Origin: Vanilla planifolia | Taxonomy: Eukaryota; Streptophyta; Magnoliopsida; Asparagales; Orchidaceae | Length of the DNA stretch: 64,000 bases | Direction: 5' to 3' | Assembly: GCA_023846275.1 (NCBI GenBank) | Contig: CM043869.1 | Coordinates: 22,054,237 to 22,118,236, forward strand | Shown here: positions 48,259-62,884 of the stretch, piece by piece | Layout: each line of letters opens with the position of its first letter | Position numbering within the stretch: the first letter of the stretch is position 1 | Position numbers and translations under genes: made by a program | The notes under the pieces: model-generated | What the model saw: the letters and a program-made list of their open reading frames with translations, nothing else | The model's database searches: none | What the model was told of the DNA's origin: nothing

Positions 48259-49599
48259 ATGACATGCACTAATTACATAAGCTAGATTATTTGTGATGTT
48301 AAGATCACTATGTATGGAAAATCAATGACTTTAATCAAGCAATCTTCAAGTGGCATCTTGAGTTTCCCTTAAATGTTGAATCACCATTAGCTCTTGTTTA
48401 GGTTTCAATTGAATATCCGTTAACACATTTTTTAATAAGGTAGCAAAGCACTACTTAGTTTTGGCAATAAAGAAATCCTATACAAGTTGTAATAGCTATT
48501 GTTAATCTAACAAGCTCAAGCATACGAAGGATGTTTGTTAATGTGGACCTAGTAAAGGAATTACCTCATCAACATAACAAAAAAATGTGAAAAGTCAAAT
48601 GGAGTACGACAATGAATTCAATATGATAATTTGTTATTAAATTGGCTTCAATATTCCGAACGACACCTCTCTTTAATGTTAAAAAAATAAAATGCCATCT
48701 AATATTAAAGTTCTAATTGAGGCATCTAAAGTGCTGACAAGTGTGGATGAATAAAATCTCACTATGACATTATCTATGAATTTGGCTAATATGGTAATTG
48801 AAAAGTCATTTCAATATAATAGTTTATTGTTAGGTAAGGATGTTTACGAAAAAATAATGAGGCACACTAATATTGTTACACCCCAATGAGGAGTATATAA
48901 AGGTCACAAATGGTTGTGCTAATTAAATGGGTAAAATAATAAGCATATTCTCAAGGAAAACAAAGGTCACCAATCAGTTGACATGGAACAACATGAAATT
49001 TTGATCCAGATTATTTATAATTAAATTTCCTTTAAAAAAACCCAAAGGTAGAATAAACACCTATGTTTGGCCTTTGATTTAGTAGCATCTTAGGATAAAG
49101 CTTATTTGTAATATGACTTAGGAATCATTTAATGATTTTAGGAATGACTAACTTAAAAGAACAACAAATTATTTTCCAATGTATTTTAAAGAGGAAGATG
49201 TCAACCTATTTTAGAATAGACCCTTAAAGAGAGACTAGAAATGGTTAAAAGAAGTATCTCAATTTGAGCAAAATTCATAGAAGTTCTTGGGTCTCTCAAA
49301 TTACATAACAGATAACTTTTTTTGATAATATAAGAGTTACAACAAAAAAGAGCACTATAAGCTCTTTGAACTACTCAACACAAAACAATTACATTGATTG
49401 TATTCATGGAACCTTTGATTGATAATAACAAATTGCATAAACTATCTAAGAGATTAAAATTAAAGCACAAGTAAGGAATACGTAAAATAAGATTAGGGTA
49501 TTATTAATGAAAAGCATCCATTCTCTAACCTTAAATGAGGATGAATAGTCAATTCATATGCTCATTTATAATCAAGGGAGTGGAATGGATCCTATTATA

Positions 49600-50045
49600 C
49601 CTTTATGTAGGCTAAATTCAATTGCTAAATACAAGGCACTTTAGTACAAGTTAACTCAAATTATAAAGAAAACTGAAGCTCTGGTGTTAGTAATAGGTAA
49701 CTTTAATTTAAACACTACACTTGATTAACACAAGGGTTGCTCTAATCCTATGTAGGAAGTAGTGAATGAATTCATTGTTTGCTTTTGCCAATGGTGTATA
49801 AGAGAACACCCAATCATAAGGCCTTAACATCATGGACAAAGAAGTTAGAGAATCAAGTTTTGATTGACAAATTCTCACCAGCAGTAATGCAACATTTATG
49901 TAGAACTAGATCAAATCATGCACATCCTCTTCAATTATAAAGGATACTTCTCCTTTGCCAAAGTTGTTAAAATTTCAAAATGTGACAGTGAAGCGTCTAA
50001 CATTCCTCCAAAATGCAAAACATTTTATAAAATTCACTTATCACT
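49600..50045 (+). pseudogene. L1-type LINE endonuclease fragment (B2 copy)
   Basis: This is the counterpart of 8553-8990. VLVIGNFNLNTTLD at about 49684-49719 is the GDFN strand with Gly kept but Asp changed to Asn; the B1 copy has the opposite loss. CQWCIREHPIIRP follows, but the T-W element is shifted out of frame by an indel. Later pieces (SPLPKLLKFQNVTVK) match B1. Together the two copies make the LINE endonuclease assignment firmer than either alone. The fragment lacks its N-terminal half and any RT. Confidence 0.55.
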
Positions 50046-51129
50046 TATTATGGTAAGTTGTGACCCAACTCCTTTTGCAATTTAGCTATCAAGATATTAA
50101 ATTTCCAGCATGATTTACTCCTTTCCCTTAAGAAAAGCATCTATGTATACTTAGAAAAGTGATCTAGCACAATAGTTCATATTTCTTATATCTTATGCTC
50201 ATGGGGTGTATATTCCAAAAAAAGGTATTTGTAAAAGTTCAAAGAGTGTTTTAGAAGTTGCACCCTTTATTGTTTTAAAATTAACTGTTTTCTTTGCCTA
50301 AACTATAAGGTTGACATACATGATCATAAACAAAAGTAAATTTGGTTAAGGTTCTTAGTAAGTTATGTTTAATTATCTCCCAAAAGGTATGTGTACTAGT
50401 AAGACAATGTATTGTATGACAAAAAGTTTGTTACTAATATGTGACAAAAAATTTTATTTGAAAATTAAGTACTATTTTCAAATCATGTTGCAATAACTAT
50501 TACAATTCCATCCAACTAATTTTTATATAATAGTGTCAAGTGAAACACTAAAACTACTATCGCATCAATTATTTATATTAAGTAAATTATTATTTTAAAT
50601 TTGAACAAATAAAACTTTATTAATAAAAAACTGCCATTTCCATCAATACTTATTCTTTCATTGAATTTCTTTGAGTTCTCACTAAATTCTACTTTACTAT
50701 CAAAGTAGGCTTCTAATGAGTGAATAGATTGAAATTTCTAGTCAGGTCCTAAACACTTGCAATCTAACAACCATAGGTCTTACTCAGCATTAAAAAAAAT
50801 GTTTTCTATAATTATAAATTATTTTACTAGATTTAGGAAAGCAAACTATTTTTGACCCAAAACATTTAAGAATAGATAAACTATAATTTTTCTTAACTGC
50901 CATGTAAATTTGGGAAATTTAGATTAAATATTAGCTTTAATGTTATATGCCTGTGAAGTATGGTGTCGCCATACGCAGTGATGGCATGCATAATTACTAT
51001 TGTAAGTAAAATGTTGACGTTACTATTATTCAAATGAACTTGAAATATTTTAGTATTTGAAACAAAAATTTCTACTAATAGGTTTTGATTTAAGACATGA
51101 GCAAATAGAGTGCAATGATTTAAAGCCCT

Positions 51130-51640
51130 TAAATTCTTTGACTAATGATGCATGTTCCTTAATTTTTTGTATTGATATATCATTATCATTTTGAATGTTC
51201 ATTAAATATGTGTTAGCTTTATCTCTCTAAGTTTACAAAGACATAAATGTTCACTTTGTTCTTCTTTAAGTTTCATATATTCTTTACATAAAATTTCATA
51301 TTTAAGACAAACGTAAATTAATTGTTAATGAAATCTTTCATTGGAGTAACACACCTTCTCTTCACTTGACGTTATTCTCTCTTCTTCTTCTTCCTCTAAA
51401 GCCAACACACAAAATGGCATTTTATTGTTCCCTTCCTCTTCGTTTATGCTAGTCTCCTTTAGGTAACTTCACGTTGTATTCAAAGTTTTCTTGTTGTACT
51501 TCTTTATTTTCTTCATTTCTTTCTTCTATTATTTCATTTCTTTCTTACACCATAAGCCATGCCTCTTTGATATGTCTTAGCATGTAACATTTATGGAAAA
51601 TGAACTCTTTTTTCTCACTCTCTTGAACCTTTTTCCTTAT
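51130..51640 (-). pseudogene. Copia gag C-terminus (B2 copy)
   Basis: This is the reverse counterpart of 6982-7530. Reading leftward it carries RESEKKEFIFHKCYMLRHIK then EAWLMVQERNEI, again with Phe and Trp in place of the first and last zinc-knuckle Cys. Further on it has EVQQENFEYNVKLPKGD and the coiled-coil remnant. It is more broken than the B1 copy. Confidence 0.5.
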
Positions 51641-51663
51641 ATCTTTTTATAATATCAAAAAAT

Positions 51664-52085
51664 TTATGAAAACATTTTAAAAGTAGTGTTATACAATCTA
51701 CATTTATAGTTTCCACTTCTAAAGAATCTTCCTCTTCCATTAGTTCTATTGTTTGCACTTTCTTCATAACTTTGTTTTTTCTTAATCAATCCTTCTTTTA
51801 TTCTCCTCTCCATATCTAGCTCATTAGTCATGTGCTCACCTAAAAAATCAACCAATATGATGATAGAATGTTTGTAATAATGTTAATGGTAATGGTGATC
51901 ACATTCCTTTGGCTAAATTCTAAGGGTCATATTTACTTATTCATTTATAGATATAGGCTTTCCCAAACTAGCCAATCAATTAGTAATTTTAATAAAACAA
52001 ACAAATATTATTTTAATAAATTCATTTGAAAACACTGTAGATAATTCATAATTTTATGTCATAATATATATTTTAATTTCCAAAA
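51664..52085 (-). pseudogene. Copia gag UBN2-like fragment (B2 copy)
   Basis: The minus frame 51664-51855 reads MVDFLGEHMTNELDMERRIK then EGLIKKKQSYEESANNRTNG. The KKK after the charged helix, typical of the UBN2 tail, is intact here but broken by a stop in B1. The upstream helix (52000-51900, TNWLASLGKPISINE-like) is recognisable with a frameshift. The fragment is cut at the B2 right edge at the same point as in B1. Confidence 0.6.
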
Positions 52086-55000
52086 AATTATTCTTAATAT
52101 TTTATTTAAACTATTTAAAATAATTAAAAATTATATGAAGATGATATAGTCTTTGTAAAAGTTTATATATTTATTAAGTAATAATGATAATAAATATTAA
52201 TTACAAATATCGTTAATTAATTAACACTTCAAACAATATGTATTTAAGGTTCTTATTATTATGATGTATTCATTGTTTTACATTGATTAAAAAATTTGTA
52301 AATCTTTTTAAAACTTAGATGTGCACTTAAATTTGAAAATTTTAAAAATTTGGTCACCATGATCAAATCAATATTTATTCTCTCTTCAAAAGAAAGCTCT
52401 CTAATTGCTTGTACTCATCAAGATTTTTAATTTTTTTTTCAATTCCAAAATATTATTTCGTTTACCCTTTTAAATATATTTTTACTTTATTATAATATTT
52501 TTTAAATTTTAATTATAGAAATTATTTTATAATGTGAAATTACATAAACATTGTAAAACTTTATTAATGTTTTTTATACAATAAATTAGTTTCATAACTA
52601 CAAAATTGGATAAACTATTCAAATATTTATATATTGTGATCGTTGATTTTAATATTTGAAATATTTACAATTCAAAATAAGTTTATGTTTTATAATATTT
52701 TTTCACATGTTTTATTGCATAAGAAGTCTAACAATAGAATATGATCTTATATTCTTTATCCGTTTTGTTGTTTCTTTTGCAAAATTGATTTTTGTTATTG
52801 TTATACTTCAAATATAAATTTTTCAACACCTGGACAATCTTTTTAGTTGGTTTGGAAAAATGAAAGCACTCGAAAAAAAAAACAAACAAATTTAAATATT
52901 TCATATGAGAAATTATGTTCATATGTTTTTTAATCTTACATATTTTTCATTTATATCTCACAATTTTTTTTAATTATTTGGGAATGAAAAGGAAATTAAA
53001 TATTTAAATAATAACGTTTAACATATAATTTGTAACAAATTTTGTTTTCATTTTTAAAATATAATAAATATGAGATGAAAACTCTGAAAAATGTTTAAGG
53101 TAATTAAAAAAAAATTAATTTCTAGTTAGGAAAAAAATTGATAAGAATATCTTCTATAATAATGTGATTTTTGTAGGCCAATTAAACAAAAAATGGCAAG
53201 ATTGAATATTATCAGTAAAAAGCTTTCAAATTAGCAAAAATTGTGAAAGGATTTTAAAAAAAAATGTTTCATAATTGCTTCAAATAAGGAATGATTTGAC
53301 TAGATTAATAGCATGAAACGTTTTTCAAAATTATAAATCATTGAGATCAGTGGGCATGGAAAATAATCATAATATATGTATTGCATATCAAAAATAACAT
53401 GACATAATCATCAATACTAGTGAAATATGCAAGTAAAAAAAATAAAAAATTATAGAAAAATAAAAATAAATAACATGAAAATTGAAATAATTAATAATAC
53501 AAAAAATTATTGCATTAATTTTTACAATAATATTTATTTTATAAAATAATTCAAATAAAAATATTTGATGAATGAAATGAAACTAATAAATATAAAAAAT
53601 AAAATAAATGTGGAAGTTATAAAAACAATAAAAGCTTGTAATCATAGATGCTAATTAATTATACAAAATATTGCAAAATTATGAATAATATTATGTTATA
53701 ATAATTGAGAATACTTTACAATTAATGGATATCATTTCCAACAATATTGAAGAACATAGAGATATCCAAAATTGTATGCAATGTAGTTGGTTATTTATGA
53801 TCATCCAAAATAAAGGTGAAAATGGAATTTGTTATCACAAATCATTATTGAATGTTATAGCTTAAAAATATCTATTACGATTTAGTCATGTTAGTTAACT
53901 TAACACACAAAAATGTACTAATAATGATGAGAATAACTCTTCAATTTCATTACAAGTTTTATCAAGGATGAGCTTAGCATCCCCAAGTTTAATGCTTACA
54001 TTATTTAATGCCATAAAATATTAACATTTCAGAGTTTAAATAAATTAGTTATATAGTTTGTTTCATGGCAATTTTATTGCGCTTATCATGATGAAATTAT
54101 TTCATTATTGAGGTATTATGTAACATCTATTCAAAATTGTAGTTTTTTTATGAAATAATACCATTTTTTGTAACTGTCAATTTTTCTAGGAAACAAAAAA
54201 TTCTTTGTAAATGATTAAAACAAATTTTTTTCGAATATTTTTGTTAGTTTATAATTTTAAGTTTTTTATGTCTATTTAATTATAAAATGTATTTATTAGT
54301 AAAAAAAAATTTATTTTCATAAACAATTAACAAAATGTTTTTATGATAGTAACATCTAAAATGTTTATTTTATTTTTAATATAATTTCTAATTTTTAATT
54401 TTAATTTATTTCTTTTATGTATACTAATCTATTATGACTTGTTTGATTATTTGGGGCATTTTAAGCATTTTAAATTATACCAACGTAGTTTCAATTTTTA
54501 TTTATGTTGTTAATTTTAAAATTTGGAAAAATTTAAGTCTTTGAAAATTATTTCACAAAAAATTGTTTTATTATATTTTGACTAAGACATTAACCATTTG
54601 CATTTTAAAAATATTATCCAATTTGAAATAGCCTTCTAGAATTAAAATTTTGCTACATTAAATGGCTTTTTTAAATCATTTTATTATAGTTGCTCAATGC
54701 ATTGGTGTGTTATGAAAATGATATTACAGATATGACTTTTTATGGTTTTGTTGTCTATATAATTTTTAGAGGTAAACTTTTGTGATTGTTATACTATTAT
54801 CATTGTTGAAATATTTTGTTTGTTATGTTTTCAGTTTAATTTTTAATTATTATTTATTACAGAAAAAATTTCAAAATTTACTTTTTTTGTTGTCATTGGA
54901 GTTTTTTTGTTTTCTATTTGCATATTATTTTCCTTTGTTTCTTTTATATTATATCTAAATTATAACTCCATCATTTATTAAAACTATTAACATATCAATT

Positions 55001-58000
55001 AAAAACTTAAATGCTTACTTTTTTTAACAATTATTATTGTTCAATTTCTTGAGATTATAACAATAAAAAATTTGAATATACAAAATATGCTTTATTGATT
55101 TTTTTAAGTTATATTGTTTAACTTGAAAAAATGTATTTTTAGTCAATGTACTATTAAGAGAACTTTTTTTCACGTACTACGAAATAACTTTCACAATTTT
55201 AAAAATCAATAACATTATATTTTTCATTAATTGAAAAATTTTATTTAAACTAAAACTACTTGAAATTTATTCTCCAAAACCATAACATGCAAATATTTTT
55301 TTTAATACTTCTTTAAAGCTTTATTCAAAAATTAAAAAATAAATTATAAGATAAAAATATATAGAATTCTTAACATAAAAATATCTTATATTAAGTATAT
55401 TACTTACTAAAAATATTGAGAATATGTTATTGTTAACATTCTATTACATAGAGCTTTTGAAATCAAACAAATAGAAAATAGGCATCATTATTGTTATATA
55501 TTTAAATAGTTTAAATTGCAAACATAAAAGTTTTTCCAAAAACTTGATCTGTGGTTACAAACAATGAAAATTCGACAACATAAATTTAAAATGTATAGGA
55601 AATAAATCATAATTTTATTGGAAAACAAAATAGAATTATTTTAAATTATTCACCACATTCCATCGATAAAGAATTACAGAAAGATATGTTTTTTGTTCAA
55701 GAAGATATTGCAAAAAAAATATTTTTGTATTGAGAAAAAATGATTGACAACACAAAATATTAAAACAAGTTAAAAGATAACGCCTCTTCCTAAAATGCAC
55801 TTAAATGTATCAATTAAATATTAAATATTACAAGATAATAAAAAAAATTTTACAACAACAAATAAACTCAAATATTTCAATATATAATGAATAACTTTTT
55901 TCATGTTAACAAAAACATACTTAACTTTAAAGAATGACAATATGACATTTCAAATTAAAGTTAGATAAATATGTCTACTTTATGAAAGATTAAAAGTTAT
56001 GATAAAAATGACAAGCCAATCCTAAATTGTATTTACATAGAGTATAATTTGACTTGCTAACATTATTTCCAAATAGTCACTAACAATATAAAACACAATC
56101 AATACTAAGGGAAAATGCAAATTAATATAGCCAAGAATCTTTTTTTATTTGCGGAACATATTATTGAATGTTTGTATAAGACAATGACCTCTAATTTGTT
56201 ATATTATTTATTTTTTGATGAATGTTTTATTTATTATTGTAAATTTTCAATTAAATTTATATATTTATTTCCCTTCACTAATAGTTTTGTGCACTTTTAA
56301 TAATCAACACTTTTAGCATCTTAAAAAATTACTATTTTTATATATTTTTTAATTTTTAACATTTTTTAGTTGTACTATGAGTGTTTTTAGCTTAACTAAG
56401 AAAAGATCTATTATTAATTCATTCAGTAATTTTTTTTATTCTTTTGTGTCTTAATATTGAGTTGATTAATGATATTGTTTTTAGTTTTAATATATTTTTG
56501 CTTATAATGTCTATATTTTAAATTTAATTATTTGTGAAAATTGTCATTTTCCAAGTTATGATTTTTATTTATGAAATCACACTCGTTTTGCAATTTGTAT
56601 TGAAATTGAAAATTTCTTAATGTTACACAATATTCAATATTTGTAATATTTATATTAAACTAATTGTTTTAAGATGCAAAATTGCTAAAATAAGAAATAT
56701 TTTTTTATTAATGTAAAAGCTTTTTATATTTTGATCCCATATGTTATTTTAATTGGCAATGATATTTCTCCACAATACAACAAATCACTAATGTTATGCT
56801 CACAAAGTGCATGTGTCCAATGAAGAATTGATAGAAATCATTATTATATGAATATTTTCAAATATGAATAATGAAGACATCAACAAGTATATTTGTATTA
56901 TGTGTTTAATTTGTGTTATAGATAATATATTTATATGATATATTATCTAAAGAGTATCATAATTAGTTGATGAAATGGAATTCGTGTACTTTGTAATTTT
57001 TTTTCTAATTTTGAGATATGCACAGGAACAATATAATTATTTAATTTTTGTAATTTTTCGTAAGTTAGGTTCTTATTAAAATCATGGAAAAATAGATTTC
57101 AAGTTTTTAATATTATTTTAAATAAATTTATTTTAATATTTTATTTATTTATTTATTATGAAGATAACCTTTTAAAATTTAATATTATGAATCTCAAATC
57201 AAATTTATACTTTCTAAATTTTGTATATATAATTAAATATTTTAAATATGTCTTTACCTTAAAAATTTTATCTTCTATGCAATAGTTTGTAGTGTTCTGA
57301 AATATTTAATTTCATTGTTTTTATACATTTTGGAATCATTAGTGATATGAAGTTCAACATAAGACCTAGTTAATTTTATGTATTTTTTATTATAAATAAA
57401 ATTAAGAATATTTAAATATTATTTATATCAATATTTGTTTTTTTTTTGTTTTATTAATGGCTATAATTGTCTTAACTATATCAAGGTGTAAAAAATTATT
57501 TGTCATCATTATAAATGGAAAAAATATATATTGATGATAGATATAATTTTAATTATTATTAGTTTCTTGGTTATTGTAAAAGTTTATTATTTTTATAATT
57601 ATTTGCCTTTTTCTTAATCATGACTATAGAATTTCCCTAAGAAATTGTTATGTAATAGTTTACTCATTTTGTTTCATTTTAATTTTATATTTTATTTATA
57701 TTTATATATTTATTATGCTTGTTATGTTGCATGAAATACTATTTTTATAATCTTTTAATTTCTTAAGAAATTTCACATACTTTTTGTTTAACAAGAATAA
57801 TTTGTTATAATATTTTGGATTAATTTTTCTAATTCTTTACAAAATTTGGTTAAATATAAATATTCAATAATGTTGACTACCTTAACTAATGTTTCTTTAG
57901 TTTTTCCAAAACATATTATAAATAACTAAATTATACCAAAATAGTTTACGAATATGTTTGTCAAAATATTTTAAACTTTACATTTATTATTGTTATGCTT

Positions 58001-59331
58001 TTTATGTTTTATTAATCCAACATTTTTGCTAGCCACTACATTAATCTCACAAATGTTTTCACATATTATCAAATACATTTAAAAATTGCGAGTAACATAC
58101 TATGCTATACTTTTAAATTTTTCAATTTTTTATGAATAAGTTTAGTAGGTTAGCATTATACTATAATATAAATAAATAATATTTACAAATTTAAATACAA
58201 ATTTAATCATTTACTTGTCATATAAATTTTTTTTAATATTATATATACCTTTGTTTAGCAAGTTTAACATTTTAAAAATTAATTCACTTAATATATTGTT
58301 TATTCTTTCATAGGTTTTTAATATTATTTAAACAATAAAACTTAAAATTTTCCATATAAGAAAAAAAAGTATTTAAATTTTTTAAATTTTTATCCATAAT
58401 TTGTCAACTAAAAATCTAGAAAATATTGTGAATGTTCATCTTAGAAAAAACATATTACAAAGCAAATAATAATATTTAAATAAATACAAAATATTAATAA
58501 ACAATCTATATGAGTAATTGTCTAACACAATTTTGAGTAATCCATGGCACATTTTAAACAGAATCTTCCACTACATATTTACATTTTTATTCTATAGATC
58601 TCTTTTGACATTACTTTTTAATGGTTTTTACAAATGTCACTTTTGTTATTATATTTTTATTAGTATAGAAATTTATAATTAAAATAAAACATCATGATTA
58701 AAACTTCAATAGTCTATTTATTTCTTAACTATCTCAAATATTCAATATTTGAAATAAATATTTCTCAATGATTGTATAACAAAAATTATTAGAAAATTAA
58801 CATTATAACAAAAAATTTGAAAAATTAGTAGTACTTTTTATTAGATTGTATTTGGTTTTATACTTTTTTAATTTTTTACACTTACATTGTTTCAAACATG
58901 TGTTCTTAGATTATTATTTTTAAATTTTAAGCTTTCAATTTTTTTAATCTGAATGTTGTAGTTAGACTACTGCAATTTCTTTTTACTTAGGTTGCATTAA
59001 AAAATTACTTCAAAAGTTAAAACTTTTTCATTTGCTTTTTAGTAAAATTTATTTTGCTTTAAATGACATGTTTTTTGAAATGACATGCATATAATTAAAA
59101 TTTTTTTATTTTGTAGATTTTTTGCTTTTTATTTTATTTAGAGAACCTCCTTTAATAGGGTTTCAAATTATTTGAAAAATGTGTAGTTATATAGCTAAAT
59201 ATAATAGATAATTTAGTGTCTTACTGCTCTACATACAATATTTAATTCGCCTTTTAAATTATTTAATAAATATAATTTATTAGAAAAAATTCTTCAAATA
59301 TTATAAAATAATTTTTATGTTATATTTATGA

Positions 59332-59442
<111 letters not shown>

Positions 59443-59748
59443 AATGATAAATTTATTTTAATTGCAAAATTTTTTATAATTTAAAACATTATTATGTGCA
59501 TAACATTTCAGAATGGAATTTGAACAACATTTTAAACCTATCACATTAACAAAAAAAAAACTATTTAACAATTGAAAGTAAAATCATAGGAAAAATGACC
59601 AAAGATAAACTATTAAAAATTAAAACCATTATATATATATATATATATTAGTAATCAAGGGACTCATGTGCAACATCTGTGTGAGATATTTTTAAGCCTT
59701 TAGAATATTTCATTTAAATAATAATGTTTTAAGTAAAAAAATAAAAAA

Positions 59749-59968
59749 TGATACAATAATGCTTATTTTTTTTACTCTATAAATTCTTTTACCTATTAAA
59801 AAATTTCAATAAATATGAGTAGTTTTGAATTAAATTGATTGATGAACGTTTATGCAATATAAGGAAAATTTTTTAGTCGTTAGTAGCCCATAATATTTTG
59901 CACTACTATAGCTTCTTCGTTTAGTCATCAACCTCGTAATTATAGGTTTCTTTACAAATTAGCTAAGT
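59749..59968. other. 220 bp in C2 absent from C1
   Basis: C1 at about 24475 goes from aaaaaataaaaaattaattt straight on to tctctactcttaattgattt. C2 has about 220 extra bases between the same words, with the word ttaattttctct at the right edge. The extra sequence includes tcgtttagtcatcaacctcg and is slightly less AT-rich. Insertion in C2 or deletion in C1; no terminal structure seen. Confidence 0.6.
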
Positions 59969-60429
59969 TATTAATTTTCTCTAATCTTAATTGATTTAAT
60001 TAAGATAGTTGTGCCTCGTTAATCACTTCATAAATCATAAGTTTTTAGTTGTATTGATTTTGATTTTATGTCAACAAATGTTTTTCTCCTCTAATGTCAT
60101 TTTACTTTGTTCTAAAGCTATAATAACTTGTTCATGTTTTGAAGGTTTAGCCAATATATCATTTGGCAATTGGTTTTTTATAGAGCTCTTTTTGTATATT
60201 TAGTCATGACTAGGCATCAGTTTTTTAAGAAGAATCACTAAATATCGTTGTTACATATTTTAATTTTTATGGATTTTTTTATTTCATGTTTAATTGAAAA
60301 TTATTATTATTAAAAGAAAAGTAAATATTATTAAATAATTTTTAAATTTTTTATAAAATACTTTAAAAAAATGTTTTTAAATATTTTTGTGAAATGCTTG
60401 TACTTTCATTTATAACAAATTATCCCCAT

Positions 60430-61800
60430 CTTATTGGTCCAAACTTCATCATATGTCATTATGAAGTGCTATTTAATGAAGGAGATGGTGAATTATTTGG
60501 AATAAAAAATTGTCTTTCTTAGAGAACTTTTAAAAAAATGCTTGAATATGTTTTTTTAATAAACATAAGAATGTCTTTAAAAGTGGTTTTATCAAATAAT
60601 AAATTTATTTAAAAAAATAATCGATTTTAAAATACGTTAATTTTCTTTTAATAATTAATTTTTTTATAAAAATATCAGTAATTTTTTATAAATAAAAAAA
60701 TTATTGGTAAATAATTTTTAGGTGATTTAGTTTAAAATAAAGCCTTTATCAACCCCTAACAAGATATAAAAAAAACAAATATAACTAATATAACTCTTCT
60801 TCCAAATGACAGGTAAGTTAAAATCATGTAATAACAAAATAGTAGAAATTTTTTTTGGCTACTACTACATCACAACATAACAAACTTGGAAAAACAAATA
60901 TGGAAACATAAAATAAAAATTAATACAAATGAAAAATTTAAACTTAAAATTGTGTTATGAGGTACAAATATTTTAACTGAATTAATTTAAAAAAATTAAG
61001 AACTTCACTCATTTGAGAAGAAAGTAAAGATAATGTGTTCGATATGTAGAGGACAAAGAATAAGGATGTGATGATGACCACTAAGTGCTAACGGCTTAAA
61101 TGACATCACTTTCAAATTTTTCTTTAAGTTTTGTAAAAAATTCATCAATCAATTTTATTCAGGAATTCACATTTTTACAAATATTATTATAATGACTAAA
61201 AGCACTTAACCAAATTGATCAATTAGTCATTTTTGATAAATTATGAAAATCCTAATGCCTTGAAATAATGGCTAAAAGAGCCATTACAAAAGAATCGCAT
61301 GATCTAAAGGCTCCTAGATCGTTTGATCTAGAGGAGTAGATCTAAATTGTGATATGACAAGAGTTAGAAGATTTAGGTCTTATGCATGGATAAAATAAGA
61401 AGTGTTAAATTATGAAATTACATTATTAAATAATGAATCTAATTAGGTGTTTTTAAAAGCCTAATGAGATGATTACATAATTAGATGATTTGATGACAAA
61501 ATCACTCCAATAATTTTTAGTATAGTCATAAAAATTGGTTTCACATTTTAGTCCCACATTACATGAAGGATGGATTGTTATTACTTTATAAGAATTTTCT
61601 AACACCACATAATACGTGTATTGTTTTGGCTCAGTAACTGCCTGGTTCACTCTGAATTGATTTCCCTTGTGTCTAATACACTCATACTCCATTAAATTTA
61701 CATATGTGAGTTATTTGTTGAATCGAAATTGTTTGATTAGTTTTGGTGTTATTTTATCAATCTGATAAACTCAGCTACCACATTTAGGAGAAATGTTCTA
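60430..61800 (+). repeat. Dispersed repeat R, copy in C2
   Basis: This is the partner of 24900-26340 by the C duplication. It is the copy most easily compared with the third copy at 63170-64000 (for example catttgagaagaaagtaaag against tatttgagaagaaagggatt). Confidence 0.6.
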
Positions 61801-62884
61801 ATGAGACACTTATGATTATTATTAGTAATAAGTTTCTCTATTTTATTATTTAATTATACTATTATTTTTTAATAAATAAGTAATATAATTACACTTTACA
61901 ATTTTAAAGATATGATAATGAAGAAAATAATTCTTTTGATGGTTAGATTTTAATCTTGAATTTAGAATCCTAATATTTGTTCTAAAAAATGTTAATTGCA
62001 ATAAAATTTAAATTTTGCATCTTCAATGAGTGATTTTAATCAAACTTAACATTCTAATAAAAGAAAAATTATAATATCTAAAATTAAATTAAAAATATTT
62101 TTGTTTGTTATTTGTTAGTCCAACAAAAATGATCATCACAAAATTTCACCTTTGTTGTTCTTTCTTTTTAAAGTTTACCTTTAATAGAAGTATCATCTAT
62201 TTAAAATTTAAAATTTAAAATTTGTTTAACCAAATCCATTAGTAATACTTAAGTTTATGACCATCAAACAAAGCATCACAACAAGGTGTCAACAAAATAA
62301 TCTCTGTTTCTTGATGATAACTAAACTTCCAATAAAATTGATTAAAACATAAATAATTTATAAAAGATGCATAATAATTAATGATGTGCTCCATACATGT
62401 ATTCTAGTCCAGATTAATCTTCTCCCATAATTTGTGCTAATTATAATATTTGATTTCTATTCTCCTTCTCTTTGTCATCACTTAAAGAGACTTAATCTGT
62501 ATTTGGTAAATTGTTCAAGAATTTACAAGTTTTTGAAATTATCAATCAATTAATAAATTCTTTAAGTATATTATATTGAAATTACACATATATCTTATAA
62601 TCTAAGTCTTACATAATTTCTTTCAAATAGATTTAATTCATTCCTCTAAACTATTACAAAAATTTATTATTTAAGCTATATTGTGTAATGTAATGCTTAA
62701 AATTTTGTTACAATGGATTACAGTTATGAAAGATTAAGGTTTATCACAAATCATAGTTTCATCCATAGCTTGTTTTTTTGGACGAACCTTACTAAAACTT
62801 AAAGTTTTTGAAATTTCTTTGACTATATTTATTTATTTATTTATTTGTATTTTTTAAACTTAGTTTTTCAAATCCTATTTGTAC

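Larger units (their letters stand above)
40927..52085 (+). repeat. Repeat block B, copy 2 (B2)
   Basis: This is the reverse complement of B1 with about 8-10% mismatch in the stretches I compared. It begins atcttttaatattttttgtt and ends atatatattttaatttc. Order on the plus strand: gypsy gag, protease, RT and RNase H connection (41.88-44.09 kb), unassigned 4-5 kb including a 1.42 kb private segment, LINE endonuclease fragment (49.6-50.05 kb), then copia gag on the minus strand (51.13-52.085 kb). Confidence 0.85.

Noticed and set aside
40927-52085. B as one intact autonomous element with terminal inverted repeats that flips by its own recombinase
   Set aside because: The two ends of B (atcttttaatatt and atatattttaatttc) are not inverted repeats of each other, no recombinase is readable, and the edges cut through a copia gag.
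61453-61692. 79-codon minus frame in C2
   Set aside because: C1 has a stop (GL-stop-CVTN against GLKCETN) at the same place, so it is not maintained.
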